Positions 16,187 through 24,256 of a stretch of 37,378 bases of DNA are shown here, in pieces. The stretch comes from Candidatus Wildermuthbacteria bacterium GWA2_46_15. Lineage in GTDB: Bacteria; Patescibacteriota; Minisyncoccia; Minisyncoccales; GWA2-46-15. A program made the position numbers and the translations under genes. The notes beneath the pieces were generated by a model. That model had not been told where the DNA came from, searched no databases, and saw only the letters and a list, made by a program, of their open reading frames with translations. The DNA lies in NCBI GenBank assembly GCA_001823105.1, contig MHTO01000019.1, positions 5,079-42,456 on the forward strand. Reading direction: 5' to 3'. The stretch's first letter is position 1, and every line of letters begins with the position of its first letter.

Positions 16187-16927
16187 ATGGCAAATAGAAA
16201 TATTTATTTTGAAAAACGTGGCATTTATCATATTTTGACAAGAGCGGTTGATAAGAAAAAGTTTTTTGCCGACGAAAAGGATTGTTTACGTTTTGTTTTT
16301 CAAATGTTCGCCGCTAACCTCGGTATGACCGTCTCCAATTTTCTTCGTCAAAACGTTTCTAACATAGGTAGAAATTTATTAGTTGGTCGGGAAGATTCTT
16401 TTGGTCAAACAAAGCCGAGTCGTGTGTCATTGGTGCACATTTTGAGTTTTGTTTTGGTCGTTGACCACTACCATCTCCTTTTGGCTTTAAACGAAGATGA
16501 TGATGGGATACCGAGATATATGCAAAGACTGAATACCGGCTTTGCCATGTATTTTAATCTCAAGAAGAATCGTCGAGGAGCCCTTTTCGAGAGTCGCTAC
16601 AAGGTTGTTTCGATCGAAAACGAAAGGCAATTAAACACGATTATCCGTTACATCAACATTACTAATCCTTTAGATGTTTGCCAACCGGGTTGGCGCGAGA
16701 GGGGGGTTGAAGACAGAGTCGCCGCTTGGAATTTTCTAAATAAATATCAATTTTCGAGTTTTCCGGATATTTTTGGTAAAAGAAATTCTTCGATTTTAGC
16801 ATCCCGTTCGGTGTTGGATGAATATTTAGGAGAGAGTATAATAAAAGACAGAGCAGGACTTAAAGAATTGGCGCAGGACTACCTATGGCAAAAATCCAAC
16901 CAATTGTTCATCAACACCTTAGAATAA
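16187..16927 (+). CDS. REP-associated tyrosine transposase (Y1/IS200-like HUH family)
   Basis: A 246-residue protein started at ATG 16187, after an AAAGAG. The HUH motif is VDHYHLLLAL (H94, H96), in place of the usual MPNHxHLL. YMQRLNTGFAMYFN and GALFESRYK match the RAYT family, and the motif RYINITNP offers Y155 as the likely nucleophile. These enzymes cut and rejoin single-stranded DNA at REP hairpins. All catalytic residues I would expect are present, so it may be active. The gene is more A+T-rich than ftsK and recA on either side, consistent with transfer. About 45 residues after the first block are poorly conserved relative to the second RAYT in this window. Confidence 0.88.
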   Translation: MANRNIYFEKRGIYHILTRAVDKKKFFADEKDCLRFVFQMFAANLGMTVSNFLRQNVSNIGRNLLVGREDSFGQTKPSRVSLVHILSFVLVVDHYHLLLALNEDDDGIPRYMQRLNTGFAMYFNLKKNRRGALFESRYKVVSIENERQLNTIIRYINITNPLDVCQPGWRERGVEDRVAAWNFLNKYQFSSFPDIFGKRNSSILASRSVLDEYLGESIIKDRAGLKELAQDYLWQKSNQLFINTLE

Positions 16928-16933
16928 CTTTCG

Positions 16934-16954
16934 TGTCAAGGTCTGACCTTGACA
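16934..16954. repeat. Right palindrome of RAYT unit 1
   Basis: Arms TGTCAAGGTC and the exact inverse around a central T. It lies seven bases after the transposase stop and just before the recA leader. Confidence 0.9.
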
Positions 16955-16970
16955 TAAGAAAAGGTTAAAA

Positions 16971-17987
16971 ATGATCAAAAAGAAGGCCGAAAAAAAAGAA
17001 GAGAAAACAGAAGTCAGAAAAGACCTACTGGAAGCGGTGGCCGAGATCAGACAGAGATTTGGCGAGGGCGCCATTATGAAATTAAAAGACGTGAGGGCGG
17101 TTGATGTTGACGTCATCCCCACCGGCTCGCCTTCTTTGGATTTGGCTCTGGGCGTGGGCGGCGTTCCCCGCGGCCGGGTCGTGGAAATATTCGGCCCCGA
17201 AAGTTCGGGAAAAACAACCTTGGCGCTGCATATTTGCGCCGAAGCCCAGAAGACGGGCGGGGTGGCCGCTTTTATCGATGTCGAGCACGCTTTGGATCCG
17301 GACTACGCCAGAAAAATCGGGGTGGCGGTGGAAGATATTCTCATTTCTCAGCCCGATTCCGCGGAAGAGGCCTTACAGATCGTGGAAACCTTGGTTCGAT
17401 CGAACCAGGTTGACGTCATTGTCGTCGATTCCGTGGCCGCCTTGGCGCCCAAGAATGCCATTGAATCAGAGATGGGGGAGTTTCAGATCGGTCTTCAGGC
17501 CCGGCTCATGTCTTCGGCTCTGCAAAAGCTTTCGGGTGCCATCTCTAAGAGCAAGGCAACCGTCATTTTTCTTAATCAAATCCGCATGAAGATCGGCATC
17601 ATGTTTGGTAATCCGGAAACTACTTCCGGCGGTCTGGCTCTTAAATTTTATTCTTCGGTTCGGATTGATTTAAGGCGGATTGCCCAGATCAAGCACGGGG
17701 AAAGCATTATTGGTTCCCGGATCCGGGCCAAAATCGTCAAGAACAAAGTGGCCGCTCCCTTCCGCATCGCCGAATTCGACATCTATTACAACGAAGGCAT
17801 TTCTTATCTCACCGATCTTTTGGCTTTGGGGATAAAGCAGGAAGTGATTAAGAAATCCGGCAGCTGGCTGGACTTTGAAGAAACGAGACTGGGCCAGGGA
17901 ATTGAAGCGGCCAAGAAATATCTCAAGGAGAATCCAAAGGTGGCCGAAGAAATAAAAAAAGTGGTTTTTACTCAGGTTCAAGCTTAA
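16971..17987 (+). CDS. recA: Recombinase RecA
   Basis: A 338-residue RecA with a Lys/Glu-rich N-terminal extension (MIKKKAEKKEEKTEVRKD). Walker A is GPESSGKTT (75-83), Walker B is VDVIVVDSVAAL, and the DNA-binding loops give LNQIRMKIGIMFGNPETTSGG. It forms the ATP-dependent filament for homologous recombination and the SOS response. No intein is present. The start follows AAAAGG by six bases. Because a RAYT unit ends 16 bp upstream, its native promoter may have been separated from it. No promoter is obvious between. It converges with rpsR across a repeat-filled spacer. Confidence 0.98.
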   Translation: MIKKKAEKKEEKTEVRKDLLEAVAEIRQRFGEGAIMKLKDVRAVDVDVIPTGSPSLDLALGVGGVPRGRVVEIFGPESSGKTTLALHICAEAQKTGGVAAFIDVEHALDPDYARKIGVAVEDILISQPDSAEEALQIVETLVRSNQVDVIVVDSVAALAPKNAIESEMGEFQIGLQARLMSSALQKLSGAISKSKATVIFLNQIRMKIGIMFGNPETTSGGLALKFYSSVRIDLRRIAQIKHGESIIGSRIRAKIVKNKVAAPFRIAEFDIYYNEGISYLTDLLALGIKQEVIKKSGSWLDFEETRLGQGIEAAKKYLKENPKVAEEIKKVVFTQVQA

Positions 17988-18097
17988 AACTCAAAGCGCA
18001 AAGCGTAAAATTACAGCGTAAAACGTAAAGCTATCCAAAAATTTTACATTTTTCGCTGTCATTTTACATTTTTCGCTTTACGCTTTTAGCTGATTCA
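17988..18097. repeat. AAAGCG-type repeat between convergent recA and rpsR
   Basis: The spacer consists of CAAAGCGCAAAGCGTAAAATT and further copies, with a second half that is largely the inverse complement (CGCTGTCATTTTAC against GTAAAATTACAGCG). It can fold as a long A/T-rich stem and may end transcripts from both sides. Confidence 0.75.
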
Positions 18098-18295
18098 TCA
18101 CTTTGTCGTATATGGCAGCAAAGCCAAGAATCTTGCTCTCTTAATGGCTTGGGCTAATTTCCGCTGATGGCTGGCGCAAACGCCGGTTCTTTTTTTGGCC
18201 CGGATCTTGGCCAAACCCGAAGTAAACTTCCGGAGAAGTTCTAAGTCTTTGTAATCGATTTCCTCAATGCCCTTTTGGCAAAAAAAACAGTCCAT
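18098..18295 (-). CDS. rpsR: Small ribosomal subunit protein bS18
   Basis: A 65-residue bS18 starting MDCFFCQKG at ATG 18295; an in-frame TTG two codons earlier overlaps the ssb stop and is unlikely. DLELLRKFTS, RAKKRTGVCASHQRKLAQAIKRARFLALLPY is the family core (shown in parts). Cys3, Cys6 and the Cys before ASHQRK suggest a zinc-binding variant, as seen in some bacterial bS18. It is the last gene of rpsF-ssb-rpsR, starting two bases after the ssb stop. Confidence 0.95.
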   Translation of the reverse strand: MDCFFCQKGIEEIDYKDLELLRKFTSGLAKIRAKKRTGVCASHQRKLAQAIKRARFLALLPYTTK

Positions 18296-18297
18296 TC

Positions 18298-18735
18298 TCA
18301 AAACGGGATATTCTTAACATCTATCTCGTCCTCCGCTTCTTCGATGATGGGGATTTCTTCCTGGCTGGGGGAGGCTTCTTCTTTTTCTTTGCTGCTGGCG
18401 GGCGCCTGGCTTGATTTCGGTCCCAATTGCATTCTTTCGCCCACGACTTCCGTGCGGAATTTCTTGTTGCCGGCCGCATCCTGCCAACTCCGGTTTTCGA
18501 CCCGGCCTTCAATTAAAACCAGGGCTCCCTTGGTCAGGTATTGCGAGGCGATTTCGGCCAGCCGGCGCCAAAGAACAACATTGTGGAAATCGGCTCTTTC
18601 CTGCTTTTGACCGTTAACGGTAAAGATACGATTGGTCACCAGGCGAAAAGAACAGACGTTTTGTCCGGTGGGCGTACTGCGGGATTCGGGATTGGTGGCG
18701 ACCCGGCCCAAAAGAAAAACTTTATTTAAGTTCAT
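18298..18735 (-). CDS. ssb: Single-stranded DNA-binding protein
   Basis: A 145-residue SSB. The N-terminal OB fold is clear: MNLNKVFLLGRVATNPESRS, CSFRLVTNR, ERADFHNVVLWRRLAE, YLTKGALVLIEGRVENRSW. An acidic, low-complexity linker leads to the tail DVKNIPF, equivalent to the DDIPF tip that recruits repair and replication proteins. Its start overlaps the last 14 bases of rpsF, indicating translational coupling. The rpsF-ssb-rpsR order is the standard bacterial one. Confidence 0.97.
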   Translation of the reverse strand: MNLNKVFLLGRVATNPESRSTPTGQNVCSFRLVTNRIFTVNGQKQERADFHNVVLWRRLAEIASQYLTKGALVLIEGRVENRSWQDAAGNKKFRTEVVGERMQLGPKSSQAPASSKEKEEASPSQEEIPIIEEAEDEIDVKNIPF

Positions 18736-19156
18736 TTTGACCGAGAATTTCTTCTAACTTTTTCTCAATTTCTTCTAAATCGACCTTTTGAGACGGCTCC
18801 CGGGCCTCAATCGGTTTAATTTTTTCAGTTAACACCGTCAATGGCTGCATCAAAGGCGCCATCTTGACGGGTTTTCTCTTTAAAATCAAAGAGCGGAAAA
18901 TTTCTTTGGTTTCTTTTAATTTCTTTTCGACTTCGGCCAGCTGGCCCGGTTCCAGAGAAAAATAGGTTATTTGCAGCCAGGCTTCGTTTTCTTTTTGGAT
19001 GGGATAGGCCAGGCTGAATTTCCGGGGGAGTTGGCTGTCAAAAACCACGCCTTCTTTCTCTTGAATGGCATCATTAACCTGGCGCAGGATGTCTGAGGCT
19101 CCTTCATTAGAAAGCTGCGGGGAAATCAGATAGCTTAATTCGTAATTCTGCTTCAT
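18722..19156 (-). CDS. rpsF: Small ribosomal subunit protein bS6
   Basis: A 144-residue bS6: MKQNYELSYLISPQL, then LPRKFSLAYPIQKENEAWLQITYFSLEP, the beta-strand framework that packs against bS18. A charged C-terminal extension of about 45 residues (EKIKPIEAREPSQKVDLEEIEKKLEEIL) goes beyond the core fold. First gene of rpsF-ssb-rpsR. The promoter predicts that the A of its ATG is the first transcribed base. Confidence 0.95.
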   Translation of the reverse strand: MKQNYELSYLISPQLSNEGASDILRQVNDAIQEKEGVVFDSQLPRKFSLAYPIQKENEAWLQITYFSLEPGQLAEVEKKLKETKEIFRSLILKRKPVKMAPLMQPLTVLTEKIKPIEAREPSQKVDLEEIEKKLEEILGQNELK

Positions 19157-19162
19157 GGGGAA

Positions 19163-19191
19163 AGTATATCATCTCAAAAATCCGCTGTAAA
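19163..19191 (-). promoter_or_regulatory. rpsF promoter (leaderless)
   Basis: On the minus strand TTTACA (19186-19191), 17 bp, TATACT (19163-19168). Six bases separate the -10 box from the ATG at 19156, so transcription should start on the start codon. Confidence 0.75.
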
Positions 19192-19225
19192 GACCCGACC
19201 TTAAAATTCCCCAAGGTCGGGTCTT
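19190..19225. repeat. 13-bp hairpin between divergent rpsF and the mutase
   Basis: AAGACCCGACCTT (19190-19202) and its exact inverse complement (19213-19225) around a 10-nt loop AAAATTCCCC. It overlaps the rpsF -35 box and covers the -35 region of the opposite gene. Twelve bases, TCCCCAAGGTCG, recur in the uvrA linker at 30453-30464. Confidence 0.8.
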
Positions 19226-19230
19226 GAATA

Positions 19231-19239
19231 TGGTATAAT
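19231..19239 (+). promoter_or_regulatory. Extended -10 promoter of the mutase (leaderless)
   Basis: TGGTATAAT at 19231-19239, a perfect TATAAT with the TGN extension. No good -35 is seen. The expected start is 19246, which is the A of the ATG. Confidence 0.65.
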
Positions 19240-19245
19240 CTAAGT

Positions 19246-20634
19246 ATGATCATTAATCCGTCGATTTTCCGGGCCTACGACATCCGGGGCATCTATCCCA
19301 AAGACCTCACCGCCAAGGGGGTCTTGGCCATTGCCCGGGCTTTTCTGGTTCTCTACCCCGGCTTAAAGAAGGTCGTCGTCAGCCACGACACGAGACAGAG
19401 TTCACCCCGCTTGGCCAAAGCCATTGCCAAGGGCTTGAAAGAGGCGGGCCGGGAGGTTATCTTTCTTGGCATCGCTCCCGATCCTCTGTTCTACTTTGCC
19501 ATTCTCAACCTTGGCTTTGACGGGGGCATCATGGTTTCCGGCTCCCACAACCCGCCCGAGTACAACGGCCTGATGCTGCACGTTAGAAATAAGGGAGATC
19601 TGATCGGCCGCGATCTGGAGAAAATCCGGCAGATTGCTTTACAAGACAGGAAACCAACTAAGACGGGGGAGGGCAAGATCACCCTGCTCGATCCGACTTC
19701 AGACTATATCGATTATGTCACCCAAAGGATCAAGCTGAAAAAGCCCTTAAAGATCGTGGTGGACTCGGGCAACGGGGCCATGGGCTATCTGCCGGCCAAG
19801 GTTTTCCAGCGGCTGGGCTGTCAGGTTTTCACTCTTTACGGGGAGTTCGACGGTTCTTTCCCGTACCATTTGCCCGATCCCTACGAAAGGAAGAATCGGC
19901 TGGCCGCCAAGCGGGAGGTTTTGAAAAAGAAGTTTGACCTGGGTTTTGTCTTTGACGGGGACGGCGACCGGGTGGCGGCCATTGATAACCAAGGGCGATC
20001 GGTCGGCGGCGACTTTTGTTTCCTGATGCTGGCCCGTCAGGCTTTGCAAAAGAAAAAAGGATCAATCGTGCACGACATGAGGGTTTCCCAGGCTTTTTTA
20101 GACGAGATGAAAGAAAGAAAGGTTAAAACCTACTTTTGCGTTTCCCACCACACGGCCATCATCGAAAAGATCAAGAAGGTCAAGGCTATTTTTGGCGGAG
20201 AAGTGACCCTGCACTTTCTTTTTCCCCAGGACTATTACCTCTGCGACGAGGCCCTCTTCGCTTCTTTGAAGCTGGCCGAGATCGCCTCCAGCCAGAAAGA
20301 CTTTGCCGCCTACATCGACACCCTGCCTCGCTGCCAATCCAGCCCCGAGGTCTTCATTCCTTGTCCGGACCGGGAGAAGTTTAAGATCATAAGAAACCTC
20401 CAGAACTATTTAAGGGAAAATCATTACAAGTTCATTGACATTGACGGCGCGAGGATCTCTTTTCCGCACGGTTGGGCCTTGGCCAGAGCCGCCAATACCA
20501 GTCCTTATGTCAAATGCCGGTTTGAGGGCGACACCCCGGAGCACTTAATCGAGGTCGAAAAAGAGGCGCTGGAGATCTTTAAGAAAGTCGGCCTTCCGGT
20601 AACAAAAAAGACCCTGAAAGAGCTAGGTCTTTGA
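19246..20634 (+). CDS. manB: Phosphomannomutase/phosphoglucomutase
   Basis: A 462-residue alpha-D-phosphohexomutase. NPSIFRAYDIRGIYPKDLT opens domain 1. The phosphoserine loop is VSGSHNPPEYNG with Ser100. The metal loop is FDGDGDR (237-242). The C-terminal phosphate-binding domain contains DGARISFPHGWALARAANT. The sugar-specificity loop reads GGEVTLHFLF, where PMM/PGM enzymes usually have GGExSGHxxF, so substrate preference cannot be read from it. It supplies mannose-1-phosphate or glucose-1-phosphate for surface glycans, which fits the O-antigen-ligase-like proteins. It starts from a leaderless promoter divergent from rpsF and converges with trpS ten bases apart. The symbol is for the family; pgm-type activity is equally possible. 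Confidence 0.88.
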   Translation: MIINPSIFRAYDIRGIYPKDLTAKGVLAIARAFLVLYPGLKKVVVSHDTRQSSPRLAKAIAKGLKEAGREVIFLGIAPDPLFYFAILNLGFDGGIMVSGSHNPPEYNGLMLHVRNKGDLIGRDLEKIRQIALQDRKPTKTGEGKITLLDPTSDYIDYVTQRIKLKKPLKIVVDSGNGAMGYLPAKVFQRLGCQVFTLYGEFDGSFPYHLPDPYERKNRLAAKREVLKKKFDLGFVFDGDGDRVAAIDNQGRSVGGDFCFLMLARQALQKKKGSIVHDMRVSQAFLDEMKERKVKTYFCVSHHTAIIEKIKKVKAIFGGEVTLHFLFPQDYYLCDEALFASLKLAEIASSQKDFAAYIDTLPRCQSSPEVFIPCPDREKFKIIRNLQNYLRENHYKFIDIDGARISFPHGWALARAANTSPYVKCRFEGDTPEHLIEVEKEALEIFKKVGLPVTKKTLKELGL

Positions 20635-20644
20635 CAAGAACCAA

Positions 20645-21619
20645 TTATACTAGGCCGGTTTTTTTACGGACTTCTTCCATGGTTGATTGGGCGATGGAGC
20701 GGGCTTTTTTGGCGCCCTGGCTTAAAATTTCTCTGACATAAACCTCTCTTGAAAGCAGTTCCTTTCTCTTTTTCCTCAAGGGTTCCAGGGCTTCAATGAT
20801 AACCTGGGCCAAGGATTTCTTAAAATCAGCATAGCCCTTATTTCGGAATTTTTTTTCAATTTTAGGAATGGCCAATCCGGAAAACTGGCTGTAAACGGTT
20901 AAAAGGTTGGCAATACCCGGTTTTTTGATTGGGTCAAACTTTATCTCTCGACCAAGGTCGGTGACGGCCGCCATAATTTTCTTTTCTATTATTTCCGGTT
21001 CGTCAAAGAGATAAAGGCAGCTCGGGGGTACGGATTTGGACATTTTCTTTTTCGGATCGGTCAGAGACAAAATCTTGGCTCCGGTTTTGGGTAAACTGAC
21101 CCGGGGCTCAACAAAGGTTGGGCCGAATCGATGATTAAAGGCTCGGGCAATGGTGCGGGCCAGCTCAACGTGCTGTTGCTGGTCCTGGCCCACCGGCACC
21201 ACCTCGGTCTGGTAAAGCAGGATGTCGGCGGCCATGAGGATGGGGTAGTTGAGGAGGCCGGCGTTGAGGTCTTTCTGGAATTGTCGGGATTTTTCTTTGT
21301 ACTGGGTCATTCTTAACAAGTCGCCCACCGGCGTGACCGTGTTTAAGATCCAGGCCAGCTCGGTGTGTTCGGTTACCTGAGACTGGACAAAAAGAATGGA
21401 TTTTTCCGGATCAATGCCCGAGGCCAGGTAACAGACGGCGGCGTCCAAGACGTTTTTCGGCAAAGTTCGAGGGTCATAGGGGATGGTCATGGCGTGCAGG
21501 TCAACAATACAGAAAACGCACTCTTCTTTTTCCTGGAGTTCTAAGAATTGTTTGATGGCGCCCAGATAGTTTCCGATGTGGAGGGCACCGGTCGGCTGGA
21601 TTCCCGAAAAGATTCTCAT
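20645..21619 (-). CDS. trpS: Tryptophanyl-tRNA synthetase
   Basis: I start at ATG 21619 (MRIFSGIQPTGALHIGNYLG, 324 residues), since the family begins this way; an in-frame TTG at 21637 would overlap rnj. The class I signature HIGN is at 14-17 and KMSKS at 192-196. It charges tRNA-Trp using ATP. Eight bases after the rnj stop, with a GAGG in the overlap region as the likely ribosome site, it is probably co-transcribed with rnj. Length is typical for the bacterial enzyme. Confidence 0.96.
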   Translation of the reverse strand: MRIFSGIQPTGALHIGNYLGAIKQFLELQEKEECVFCIVDLHAMTIPYDPRTLPKNVLDAAVCYLASGIDPEKSILFVQSQVTEHTELAWILNTVTPVGDLLRMTQYKEKSRQFQKDLNAGLLNYPILMAADILLYQTEVVPVGQDQQQHVELARTIARAFNHRFGPTFVEPRVSLPKTGAKILSLTDPKKKMSKSVPPSCLYLFDEPEIIEKKIMAAVTDLGREIKFDPIKKPGIANLLTVYSQFSGLAIPKIEKKFRNKGYADFKKSLAQVIIEALEPLRKKRKELLSREVYVREILSQGAKKARSIAQSTMEEVRKKTGLV

Positions 21620-21626
21620 GTTTTTA

Positions 21627-23318
21627 TCATACCTCAATCACTACGGGCAGCACCATTGGCCGTCTCTGGGTTTGTTGATACAAAAATTCACCGACCTTAT
21701 CTCTAATTTCTTCTTTGACATAGGTCCAGTTGACGGCGCCGCCGGAGCCGGCGGCCCGGTCGACAATACTCACCACTTTCTTTCTGGTTTGGCGGAGCAG
21801 TTCTTTGGATTCTCTCAGATAAACAAAGCCTCGGGAGATGATATCCGGAGAGCCGTGGACCTTGCCGGTCTGGCGGTCGATGGTGGTGATGATGACGAAC
21901 ATGCCGTCTTTGGCTAAAGTTTGCCTATCCCTTAAAACGACTTCGCCGATGTCGCCGATGCCCAAGCCGTCAACAAAAACGTAGCCGGTATCAATTTTTT
22001 TATTCAAAACCTCGGCCGTTTTGTTGTGAAATTCGATGATGGAACCGTTATCTAAAACAAAAATGTTTTTTTCTGGGTAATTGATGCCGGCCGCCAGCTT
22101 GGCCGCCTCTTTTAGGATGTAATGATTGGCATAGACGGGGAGGAAGAAGTCCGGCTGAATCTGTTTGATCATCTTTTTAATGCTGTCGGCGTTGGAGTGG
22201 CCGCTGATGTGGACGTCCATAATGTCGCTGTGAACAACATTATCGCATTTTCTGTAAAGGCCGTCTTTTAGCCGCTGGATAGTTCTTTCGTTGCCCGGGA
22301 TGACCGAAGAAGAAAAAACGATAGTGTCATTTTTCCTGATTTTGACGAATTTGTGGTTGTCGCTGACGATCCGCGACAAAACGGCGTTGCCTTCGCCTTG
22401 AGCGCCGGTGCAGATAATAATGACTTTTTCCTCCGGATATTTATTGATGCTGTTGATGGGGATAATGGTGCCGCCGCCAACTTTTATATAGCCCAGCTCT
22501 TTGGCAATTTCGACGTTCATTTTCATGCTGTACCCGTCCAGGGCGACTTTTTTACCGATCCGTTTGGCGTATTCCAAAAGATAATTGATTCTTTTTATTT
22601 GGGAAGCAAAAGTGCCGATAATGATTTTACCCTTAGCCTGGCTGATTAGTTTTTCCAGGTTGGCGTACATTTCTTTTTCCGAAATAATTTTCGGAGAGGT
22701 GTTGATCGCTCCCAAACTTTCCAGCATCAGGATTTTTGGTTTGGGCAGTTTGGCCAAATGATGATAAGTCAGCGGCTCGCCGTTAACGGGATTTTTTTCC
22801 ATTGTCCAGTCGCCCGGATGGATGATCGTTCCCGGCGGCGTGTTGATGATGACGCCGATCGCGTCCATGATCGAATGTTCAATTTCGAAAAAACCGATTC
22901 TGAATTTCCCAAAATTAAACCGGTCGTTGACGGAATTTATCCTAATGACGTTTAATCTCTTGGCCGAATTTTTTTCAAAATCTTCCATTCGTTTTTTTAT
23001 CATGGCGATGGTCAAATCGCGCCCCACGACCGGGGGATAGCCGAGTTTTGGCAAGAGCAAGGGAGCGGCGCCGATATGATCGAGATGGCCGTGGCTGAAA
23101 ATGACGGCGCGGATATTTTTTTCCTTGCCCTTAAGATAACTGACGCTGGGAATAATATAGTCAATGCCCAGCATGTCTTCTTCCGGGAATTGAATGCCCA
23201 TATCCAAAATGACGATGTCTTTTTCATATTCAAACACGGTCATATTGCGGCCGACCTCTTCCTGCCCGCCCAAGGGGATTATTCTGAGCGGGCTTTCTTT
23301 TTGGTGATATTTTTCCAT
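21627..23318 (-). CDS. rnj: Ribonuclease J
   Basis: A 563-residue metallo-beta-lactamase/beta-CASP RNase. The zinc motif is FSHGHLDHIG (H76, H78, D80, H81). It is followed by the beta-CASP domain with IIICTGAQGEGNAVLSRI and HVSGHSNADSIKKMI, then the C-terminal domain that mediates oligomerisation. RNase J acts as a 5'-3' exo- and endonuclease in mRNA decay and rRNA maturation in bacteria lacking RNase E. A RAYT unit is inserted directly upstream, so the original promoter may be displaced. trpS follows in the same operon. Confidence 0.97.
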   Translation of the reverse strand: MEKYHQKESPLRIIPLGGQEEVGRNMTVFEYEKDIVILDMGIQFPEEDMLGIDYIIPSVSYLKGKEKNIRAVIFSHGHLDHIGAAPLLLPKLGYPPVVGRDLTIAMIKKRMEDFEKNSAKRLNVIRINSVNDRFNFGKFRIGFFEIEHSIMDAIGVIINTPPGTIIHPGDWTMEKNPVNGEPLTYHHLAKLPKPKILMLESLGAINTSPKIISEKEMYANLEKLISQAKGKIIIGTFASQIKRINYLLEYAKRIGKKVALDGYSMKMNVEIAKELGYIKVGGGTIIPINSINKYPEEKVIIICTGAQGEGNAVLSRIVSDNHKFVKIRKNDTIVFSSSVIPGNERTIQRLKDGLYRKCDNVVHSDIMDVHISGHSNADSIKKMIKQIQPDFFLPVYANHYILKEAAKLAAGINYPEKNIFVLDNGSIIEFHNKTAEVLNKKIDTGYVFVDGLGIGDIGEVVLRDRQTLAKDGMFVIITTIDRQTGKVHGSPDIISRGFVYLRESKELLRQTRKKVVSIVDRAAGSGGAVNWTYVKEEIRDKVGEFLYQQTQRRPMVLPVVIEV

Positions 23319-23347
23319 ATAATTTTACTAGATTAGATTCTAGCTTC

Positions 23348-23372
23348 TTGTGCTCGGCGTTGCCTAGCACAA
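23348..23372. repeat. Palindrome on one side of RAYT unit 2
   Basis: TTGTGCT-C-GGC, loop GTT, GCC-T-AGCACAA: ten pairs and one mismatch. The right arm GCCTAGCACAA is identical to that of the copy at 24123-24145, in the same orientation. Confidence 0.8.
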
Positions 23373-23383
23373 AATTTAACTAA

Positions 23384-24109
23384 CTAATCTTCGAGAGTTA
23401 GATTATTAATTGAATTAAACTTTCTTTCCAATAAACTAGCCCGAACTAGCTTTTGGTAATCTTTACTGCTGGAGAAAATTTCTCCGAGAATATCTTTATC
23501 AATAATAATTGACTTTCTTTTGCCGAGGTATTCTTGATGGGTGCTCCAGAGGTAGCTTCTAACGAAGTCGAGAACTTTGTCCAAATTTTTGATACCCGTT
23601 TTCTTTAAATTTGGTTCCACTAGTTGGGCGGGGTTTATAACGTTGATATAAACCAGCAGCTGTTCTAGATACTCCTGACTATCGACTAAAATAGCCTTGA
23701 ATGGTCCTTCAAACAGGCTGCCGCTCCGCTCGTATTTTTTATTGAGATATTGCGCATAACCGGTGCCGAGTTTATGCATAAATTTTGAAATGCCCCCATC
23801 GTTGATTTCTTTAATCAGTAAATGATAATGATTCGGCATCAGGCAGTCAGCCATAATCCGGACCAGCGGCTGCCGATTTTTTTGGTCATTTTTCAGAAAG
23901 TCTTGTATGGTTTTAAAAGTAGCTTTTCCCTTAGCTCTTTCAACTTGCCAGAGAATATTTGTTGAAGCTTCGACGTCGTTGAATAAAAATAATCCCTGGA
24001 GAAAACGCCATCTATCGTTATCGTTTCGGAAGATATTGCGTTTTTCAACTCCACGATTGTAAATATGATAAATATGATCTTTCGCGAATTGGATTTTTCT
24101 TACGCTCAT
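23384..24109 (-). CDS. REP-associated tyrosine transposase (Y1/IS200-like HUH family)
   Basis: A 241-residue RAYT. It has the classic MPNHYHLL (H94, H96), then KFMHKLGTGYAQYLNKKYERSG (in pieces), SLFEGPFK, and VYINVINP with Y154 as likely nucleophile. It is more conventional than the first RAYT, and the two differ enough to be separate lineages, each with its own palindrome type. The catalytic residues are intact. The C-terminal part (SYLWSTHQEYLGKRKSIIIDKDILGEIF, in outline) is typical of CPR members. A+T-rich compared with rnj. Confidence 0.92.
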   Translation of the reverse strand: MSVRKIQFAKDHIYHIYNRGVEKRNIFRNDNDRWRFLQGLFLFNDVEASTNILWQVERAKGKATFKTIQDFLKNDQKNRQPLVRIMADCLMPNHYHLLIKEINDGGISKFMHKLGTGYAQYLNKKYERSGSLFEGPFKAILVDSQEYLEQLLVYINVINPAQLVEPNLKKTGIKNLDKVLDFVRSYLWSTHQEYLGKRKSIIIDKDILGEIFSSSKDYQKLVRASLLERKFNSINNLTLED

Positions 24110-24122
24110 AAGTATAAGATTC

Positions 24123-24145
24123 GTGTTAGGCGTTGCCTAGCACAA
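24123..24145. repeat. Palindrome on the other side of RAYT unit 2
   Basis: GTGTTAGGC, loop GTT, GCCTAGCAC, with one G-U type mismatch, then AA. Lies between the transposase start and tRNA-Leu. Confidence 0.8.
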
Positions 24146-24166
24146 CTAGAACAATTATCAATGATG

Positions 24167-24249
24167 TGCCGGGAGCGGGAGTCGAACCCGCATGGAGTTG
24201 CCTCCGCTAGGCCCTGAACCTAGTGCGTCTGCCATTTCGCCACCCCGGC
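24167..24249 (-). tRNA. tRNA-Leu (CAG anticodon)
   Basis: On the minus strand a GCCGGGG acceptor pairs with TCCCGGC plus discriminator A. The anticodon stem-loop is CTAGG-TTCAGGG-CCTAG, giving CAG. The long variable arm (CGGAGGCAACTCCAT) is expected for Leu. The T arm is GCGGG-TTCGACT-CCCGC. The 3' CCA is not encoded. It lies just after the cupin isomerase gene on the same strand. Confidence 0.95.
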
Positions 24250-24256
24250 TATTTTT

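Larger units (their letters stand above)
16151..16954 (+). mobile_element. RAYT transposase unit 1 with inverted palindromic ends
   Basis: A single Y1/HUH transposase gene is bracketed by two palindromes whose cores are reverse complements (centre A on the left, T on the right). The unit lies between ftsK and recA. REP-associated tyrosine transposases are known to act on such palindromes and are usually kept as single copies. Confidence 0.8.
23348..24145 (-). mobile_element. RAYT transposase unit 2 with direct palindromic ends
   Basis: The second Y1 transposase gene is bracketed by two near-identical hairpins with loop GTT. Unlike unit 1, both hairpins have the same orientation. The unit lies between tRNA-Leu and rnj. 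Confidence 0.7.

Noticed and set aside
16971..17987. Intein in recA
   Set aside because: The protein aligns without a gap through all motifs at normal length.
17988..18097. Possible CRISPR array in the repeat-rich spacer
   Set aside because: Repeat words are short, irregular and overlapping, with no equal spacers and no cas genes in the window.
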